From a virus, in IMG/VR virus record IMGVR_UViG_3300006810_000193, positions 1 to 32,572 of that record: a DNA stretch of 32,572 nucleotides; one strand, 5' to 3'. The position numbers were made by a program, and so were the translations under genes. Position 1 is the first letter of the stretch. Each line of letters starts with the position of its first letter. This document shows, piece after piece, positions 6,486 to 15,400 of the stretch. The notes under the pieces were generated by a model. The model was given only the letters and a program-made list of their open reading frames with translations. It ran no database searches and was not told where the DNA came from.

Positions 6486-9400
6486 TTGAAAACTAATATT
6501 GATAAGTCTCAATTTAAAGTTGGTGATAGAATTGAAATTATTGATCGAGGATCTAGAGAAGTAGTTTATCCTTTGTTGCCTGGGGATATTCCTTTTGTTG
6601 AAAGTGTAGATCAAAATAGTGAAGGTTTATTAAATTCTTTATCATTAAGGAACTTTAATCCTGAACTGGAGACTGGAAAATTATATTCTATTAGAAGAAT
6701 AATTAATAAAGCATCTAGTGTAAGTGTTCCCATAGAATATGGAAATGATCAAATCATTTCTGATATTCAAAACCTTTATACTAATAAAATTGGCGAGGAA
6801 GAGTATGCATATGTTGCATCAAATGGATTGCCATCATCAGAATTCAGAGATTCTCAAGTTTATAATTTTGATATAGATCCAGAAACTCAAAAAAGACCAA
6901 AAATTCCATCAGTTATTGATATTGATCAGGCAATTTACCAATATCAAATTGATCAGACTTCTGTAGATCCTCTTCAAGATGTTGATCAACAAACACTTTT
7001 ATCTAGTGGTGTTAAAAGATTTACTACTATAAGTTTTCCAGACAGAGTTAAGTTTTTAACTGGTGATAGAGTATATTATTATCCAGAATCCAATCCACTT
7101 ATTGGATTAGTAGAAGGATCTTATTATGTTAAGGTTTTTGATAACGCAAGAAAAATAAATTTATATACCTCAAAATCGCATATTGGTTCAAGTGTGCCAA
7201 GTTTAAGTTTTTATGCTTCAAGTACAGGTATAGGAACACATACATTTACTTTATACGAACATAGGTCAAATTTAATTAAACCAAAAAAAATATTTAAAAA
7301 GTTCACATTAAATCCAAATTTAGAATCTGGTAACAATCAAGAAACTACTCCTGGGCCAACAGGAATGTTGATAAATGGAGTTGAGATTGGAAATTATAAA
7401 ACAGAAGATAAAATATATTATGGACCACTAACATCAGTAAATGTTATATCTCCTGGAAAAAATTATGATGTTATAAATGAACCAAAATTAAAGATAACAA
7501 GTCCAAATAATGGAATTGATGCTAATGTTCAAACAGTGGTTACTGGAAAAATAGAAGATATTATTTTAGATTCTAGAGATACTAAATTCAATCTTGATGG
7601 AGAAGTATCAGTAAACATTAGTGGAGGAAATGGAACTGGAGGATTATTTGCTCCAATTATTGTTAGGAAAAGACTTGAATTATTATTTAATGCAAATCCA
7701 GTTACTCAAGGTGGTGGTATAGGCACTGCAACAAACCAAATAACTTTTATTGATGAGCATGGTCTCATTGATGGACAATCCATAATTTATAGAAATGAGA
7801 CGAACAGTCCAAATGTTCCTATTGATAGTGACGGAAATACTTTACCAGATACTACTCTTATCAATAATGCATCATACTTTGTTAGAGTTGACAATAATAA
7901 AACAATTCAGTTATTTGAATCAGCTTTTGATTATCAAAATAATAATCCAGTTTTGTTTAACCTTAATGTTACGACTGCAGAATATGGATATGGTGGTATT
8001 CAGAAATTTTTAGTTGGTGAAGATTCAAGTGTTTTAAGTGAAATAAAAATATTAGACTCTGGATCTTTTACCAACAGAAAATTGATAGTAAAACCTGTTG
8101 GAATTAATACACTAAACAACACCATTAACTTCAAAAATCATGGATTTAATAGTGGAGAATTAATTGAATATAATTTTGATAGCACAACAGGTATTGGCAT
8201 ATCAATTACTCCAAATATAGGACTTTCTACGTCTACAGATACAAATTATCTTGTGCTAAAAGTAGATGATGATTCATTTAGAATTTGTGATGCTGGAATT
8301 GGAGGAACTATTACAAGCAATTTTGATAAAGAAAAATTCGTCAGATTTCACAGTAGTGGATCTGGATATCATTATTTTAAATATCCAGATATTAAAGTTT
8401 CTGTTACTGTTAGATCCTCTGGGTATGGTGAAAAGAATATAAGAGCATTTCCAGTAATAAAAGGATCTATAGTTGATGCATATTTGTATGAGTCTGGATC
8501 TGGATTTGGATCAAATATTTTAAATTTTGAGAAAACTCCTTCTATTAATGTAATAGAAGGAAAAAAAGCACAAATTTCTCCCGTAATATCTTCAGGTCTC
8601 GTAATAGACACAAATATTCAATTTAGTGGATATGATTATTTTTCTACCCCAGAGATAACTGTATTTGACCCAACAGGATCTGGATCTGGTGCAAAATTAA
8701 TTGCTAATGTTGAGGATGGAAAAATAAATGAAGTAATCATTCAAAATTCTGGAAGAGGATATTCAGATAGTAGTAGAATAGAAATAGTTAATTCGGGATC
8801 TGGTGCATTATTTGAGTCAAATGTAAGACCACTTAACGTTAATAATGTAAATAAGATACCAGAAAAACAATATCAAATTTTAAAAGATATAAATGGAACT
8901 AGTTTAAATTATCTCATTTCTGGTTATTACGATAATCTTAGACAAACTTTTAGAGATACGGGATCTTCTAATTCAAATATTATTGGTTGGGCGTATGATG
9001 GAAATCCTATATATGGCGCATATTCTCAAACAGACCCAAATGACAAAACATCTCCAACAAAGAGAATGGAGTCTGGATATAATTTGAGTTTGGATAATAT
9101 TCCTGATAGACCATCAATAACAGACTTTCCTTTAGGATTTTTTATTGAAGATTACTCTTTTGATGGAAGCGGAGATTTGGATAAAAATAATGGTAGATAT
9201 GCAAAAACAAATGAATTTCCAAACGGTGTCTATGCCTATTATGCAACTATAGATATAAACAATAATCCAGTTTTCCCATATTTTATTGGAAATAATTATA
9301 GATCAAATATTCTTGATGATAATAAAACGTTAGATCAAGATTTTGATTTAAATAATTCTGGTTTTTTAAGAAATACATTTCCATATAAGATTTCTGAACT

Positions 9401-12400
9401 TAATTCGGATAATGATTTTATTATAGAAACTAATGAAATATCAAGGCAAAAAACTAAAATAGAATCTATAAGAAGTGGACCTATTGATCAAATTGAGATC
9501 ATTAATCCAGGAACAAACTATAATGTTGGTGATGAGTTAGTATTTGACAATACAAAAACCGAAGGTGGTGGAGCTATTGCAAAAGTATCTTTAGTTGGAG
9601 GAAAAACTATTGAAAATATTCAACAGAATATAGTAAATTATGATCAATCGGTAGTTACTTGGGAAGATAATACAACTCTTAGAATAACAACTCCATCCGA
9701 ACATAATTTTTCTTCTGGAGATTATGTTTCTATTTCTGGTATTGCTACTGTTATTCCATCTCCTCCCATATTAAAACTTGAAGGGGCATACAAAAAAATA
9801 ACTGTAGATCAACCTGTAGTTCTCACTTTAGAAGATGAAATTGTTGCTTCTCCTGAGAGCCCTGCTGGATATGCAACGACTGAAATTTTTGTTTCTAACA
9901 TTTCTGAGAAATTAAGTCCGGATACAGAATTACTGATAGGCGACGAAACCTTAACTATTTTAAATATATTTCCAAATGAAAATGCACTTAGAGTGCAAAG
10001 AGGAAACCCATCCGAAACTCACTCGGTAGGTGCATCTCTTACTGCAAAAAATTATGACTTTACAATTAAAGAAAATTTTGAATCATTTGATTCAAAATTA
10101 AATAATAAAGTTTATTTTAACCCTCACGAATCTGTTGGACTGGGGACAACGGCGGGAGAAACTTATAGCGTAACACTTGGATTTGGAACATCTAGAACTA
10201 TTAGTAGATCAATTTTATCTGGAAGTATTTACTTAGAAAATCATAAATTTAATGTTGGTGATAAAGTCCGTTTACATTTAAATGATGTCAACGGCAACGG
10301 GACTCTGAATAGTAGGATTCCAGTAACAGATACCTTAGGAACTCCAAATATAATTGAAATTTTAGATGGAGATGTTTTATATATTGCAAAGAAAACTCCA
10401 AACTCAGTAGGACTTGCTACAAATAAAGATGATTTAAATAATATACTATATTACAGAGAACCTTTTACAGCGACTAATATAGACAATTACTACTTAGTGT
10501 CCAATTATAATCAAGAATATGCAAATATTGATAAAATTACTGCAACTGTGTCAATATCAACTTCACATGGACTTGTAAATGGTGATATTGTTAAACTGTC
10601 TGTAGAACCAAATTTAAATGTTGGTGTTGGAACTTCAATATCAGTAAAAGTTATTAGGAATTATGATCAAACTATTGGTATAAACACGGTTTTATCAGGT
10701 ATATCATCATATCCACAATCCGGAAATAATCTTCCTTGGGTATTTACTACGTCTCCACAAAAACATAACTTTAAAACGGGTGATAAAATACTTTATTCTA
10801 ATATAAACTCTATAGTTCTTGGATATGGGTCATCAGATTTCCATTTGACTGCTAATGATTCTGATCCAGAAATGCAAAATGTTTCATTTTATGCTCGCGT
10901 TCTTAGTGATACTGATTTTAGTGTAAGTGAGACATATGAAGATACATTTAAACCATCCGTAAATGGAAAAACTTCATTAAGTATAACTAATGGACCTAAT
11001 GCTCCTACCGATCCATCTTGGTCATGGGGAGGCAATATTCATGTATGGACACTAGTAAACCCACAAATTGAAGTTACTAAAGGAAATAATATTGTCTTTG
11101 ATGTTTCTGATCCATCATTAGTAGGAAATAATTTCAAAATTTTCTATGATGAAGATTTTAATAATGAATTTATAACTGATTCTAATAGCGAAACATTCAA
11201 TGTTGCTTCAGTTGGAACGGTTGGAGTTAGTAGTAATGCTTCAGTTACAATCAATTATTCCGGCGCTTTACCTAAAAAATTATTCTATAATCTGGAAAGT
11301 TCCTCTGGTTTGGGTATATCTACAGTAAGCAAAGATGTAGTGAATTACAATCGGATTTCATATGTAGATAGTAATTATACTGGTTCTTATCCAGTCATTG
11401 GAATTGGGACAACAACAGATGTTACATTTGATATTTCTCTAACAAAAGAAAGTGAAAGAGTTTCTTATGCAAAGTCAGAATCTAGCAAATTAGAATATAA
11501 TACACTCTCTCATACTGCGATTGGACCTATTAAAAATATTGATGTTGTGTCTAGGGGGGAAAATTATAAAAAGTTACCACCAATTACATCAATAGAATCA
11601 AAATTAGGTAACGGTGCTATTTTAATTTGCAATTCTGATATTATAGGATCAATAAATGAAGTAGAAATTTTAGATACTGGTTTTGAATATTCTTCTGATC
11701 AAACTCTTTCGCCAAGAGCATTTGTCTCTCCTTCAGTTAGTTTGAGAAATTCAAATATTTTAAAAGATATTGAAGTAATAAAAGGAGGATTAAATTATAC
11801 TAATCCCCCAACAACTGTTCTTGTTGATTCTATAACTAGAGATTCTATAAAAGGTGGATTAATAAACGCAAATCTTTCTGCACAATCCATATCATCAATT
11901 GATATCGAGATAACTCCATATGGAGTAAGTGGTGATGCAGAACTCTTTGTTGAAAATAATTCAAATGGTATCAGTATTATATCAGTTGAATCAAGCAACA
12001 GTGGTATATTTACATGCACTTTAAATACTCCTATATTAGGATTTTCGCAAGACTCAATAATTAATGTTGGAGATTTAGTTTATATTGAGGGTATTCAAAA
12101 ATATAGTGAGGATGGTAGTGGATTCAATTCATCAGATCTTGGATATAGATTTCTTAAAGTATCTGGATATCAAAAATTAAGTGAAGATCGTATAACTATT
12201 GATGCTTCAGAATATACAAGTAATACTGGAATTGCTAAAACAATTCAAGATTCATCAGGAACAATAATTAATAAGAAAAATTATCCAGAATTTAATGTAA
12301 TTACACAATCATCTTTATTCTCTGTGGGAGAATCTTTATTAGTTAATGGTGTTGAAGTTGACTTAAAAGTAGAATCTAATACAAATGATACTGACTTAAA

Positions 12401-15400
12401 AGTCGTAGGCTCTTATGAGTTATTTGTCAATGACAAGATTGTTGGAAAATCATCAGGAAATACTGCATACGTTTCTACTATTGAAAAAGCAGATGCAGTT
12501 TATAAAGTTGATTATTCTATTAAAAAAAGATTTGGATGGCAATCAACAACTGGAAGATTGAGTGAGGATTATCAAGTAATTCCGGATAATGATTATTATC
12601 AAACTCTTTCTTACTCAATAAGAAGTCCTCTAACTTGGGATGAAGTAAAAACTCCAGTTAATAATCTGGTTCATGTGTCTGGCATGAAAAACTTTGCAGA
12701 TACTGAAATAATGTCTAATAATGATTCTATAAGTGGAATTACTAGTGCTAATACTGATCTTGATATCTTCTTAGATTTGATTAGTGAACAAAGAGTTGAT
12801 ACTATTCATAATTTTGATAATGCTAGAGTCATTGATGTTGTGAATGGAATATCTAAAATTTTAGAATTTGAAAAATCAGTTTTCATACCATACACTGAAG
12901 CAATAACTAATTCAGTATTAAAAATTGATGATATTTCTCCAGAATTTTCTCAGTTTGAATCAGAACCACTTCCATATAGAGATTTATTTGAAATAAATCC
13001 AGTAAGAGACTATAGAAATTATACATTTAAATTGACAAGTGTTGATGGCACACAATTACAATTAACTAGATTAGCAATATTATCAAATCCAAGTGAAGAA
13101 TCATTCTCTCTTGAGCAAGAATCTTTAGCAAATGTTGGAACTGGTATTACACATTTGGATGGTGAATTATATGGAGAATTTTCTTTAGTAACAACAGAAT
13201 TTGAAGAAACTTTCTTGAGATTTACTCCAAAAGATCCATTTACCACTGAATATGATATAAAATATTTGGAAAAAAGATTTGGTGACAGTGCGGTTGGTGT
13301 AGCAACAACTTCAATCGGATTTATTGATTTAGTTAGTGCAGTAACTGGTGTTACTACTGGAGTTGGGACTAGAGATTTAATTAGTCTACCCAAAAATGAT
13401 TATACATCTGTGTATATTGATGTTTCACTTAATACCCTTATTAGTAATAACTTAAATGTTGTTCGGTTATATGCAACACATGATGGAGCAGCATCAAGCA
13501 TTACATCATATATGTTTGACTCAGAAACAACAAACATATCTAAAGAACCTATTGGTATATTTACCTCAGTAATAGATGGTGATGACTTTAAGATCAGATA
13601 TACGAATGATGAAGAAATTGAAACCGTAGTTGTTAGAGCTAGATCAATTTGTTTTGGTGATTATGACCAATCATTAAATCCAGAAGACACATATCATTTC
13701 AATCTTCCTGGACAACCAGAAGGTTCAGAAAGGTCGGTTTTCTATAAATCCACCCATGTCGAAACTAGCGATACTGCATCTAATTTACCAATTGGAATAT
13801 GCACTGTAAATAAAAATACAGTAGATGCTATTCAATCCGTTGTTGAAGTTACAGTCTCTGGATCTGCAGGAGCTGCTTATACTGGAACTGCATTATATGA
13901 TGTAACTTTCCTATCAGATTCTACTAACACATATAGTCAAGAGGGTCCTGCATTATATCGCACAGATGATGTTTCTGGAATTGGTACTTTTGGTGCTGAA
14001 TTAGTCAATAATGATTTTATAGTTAATTTCTATCCTAATGATAGACAAAATCAAGGCACTATAACAATTAAGGCACTTTCTGAGTGTTATTATAGAGATG
14101 TAGATACTGTTAATATTGCTCCACCACTACAATATGGTTCTGTAATTGAAACTCTCAAGACATTCGAATATTTTGCATTAGAAGGGGAAAGAATTAACAA
14201 GAAAAACTTTGTCCTTCGCCATGAAACAGTTCCCATTTTTGCAAAGACTATTAATCCTCAAGATACAACACAGTTTAATCCATCAACTGGCATATTTAAT
14301 ATCCCAAATCACTTCTTCAGTGATGGTGAGGAAGTGAGTTATACTGCAACATCAACTTTTATTGGAGTAACACCTTCTAAAATTCAATATGATAATGGTG
14401 GCACATTAACAGATTTGCCAGATACAGTTTACATATCTCTTGAAAGTGATTTTGAATATGATACCTTTAGGATTAAATTATCTCCTGGTGGTTCCGCATT
14501 GACCAATTTAACTACAGGAGGTGGTAATGCTCATATCTTCTCTATGAGTAAGTCTTTAAGTAAGGCTATTCTTTCAATTGATGGTATGGTCCAGAGTCCT
14601 ATTGCGTTTACAAATATTACTTACAATTTACAAGGAAATGTAAATGGCGAAGTTACTGCAGAGGCAACAACTTTTGCATTAAGTGGAATTACAACTGTAA
14701 ATGTTTCTGATATTATTAAAGTTGATGATGAACTTATGGTTGTCAGATCCGTTGGATTTGGAACTACAAGTCTCGGTCCTGTAACTGGAATTGGACAAAC
14801 TACTATTGTAACAGTTGAAAGAGGTATTTTAGGAACAGAACCGTCTTTACATAGTGATTATACTGGCACTCCTGGTGTCGGCATCGCAAGTATATTTAAG
14901 GGATCTTACAACATAATTAATGATGAGGTTCATTTCATAGATGCGCCAAAAGGAAATTCATCAATTACAAGAACTGAAAATAATTTAAAATTCCAAACTT
15001 CTGAATTTACAGGTAGAGCGTTCTTAAGAAAGGATTACTCAACGAATAGAATATATGACGATATATCAAATGAATTTAATGGAATTGGAAGAACATTTAC
15101 ATTAACTGTAAATGGTTCTAGTGATGTTGGTATCGGCACGAGTGGTGGTAATGGACTCGTTCTTATTAACGGAATATATCAAACTCCTTCAGCATTAAAT
15201 AACCCTGAAAATAATTTTGAAATTATTGAGGAAGCTCCTTCGGTAAATGTTCCATCTGGAATATCTAGTGTAAGATTTACTGGTTTAACAACTAGTGGTG
15301 GCATCTTTATATCCGAAGAAGATGTCAATCAAAATCAAATTCCTAGAGGTGGACTAATTGTTTCTATTGGATCTTCTGGTGGTCTTGGATATGCGCCTCT

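Noticed and set aside
6336-6486. Programmed frameshift as the explanation for the break in the giant gene
   Set aside because: Both parts are in the same reading frame, so a frameshift is not needed; only a stop codon separates them.
13019-13393. Minus-strand open frame of 124 codons in the giant gene
   Set aside because: Lies wholly inside a clear coding frame, with no start signals and no recognisable protein pattern.
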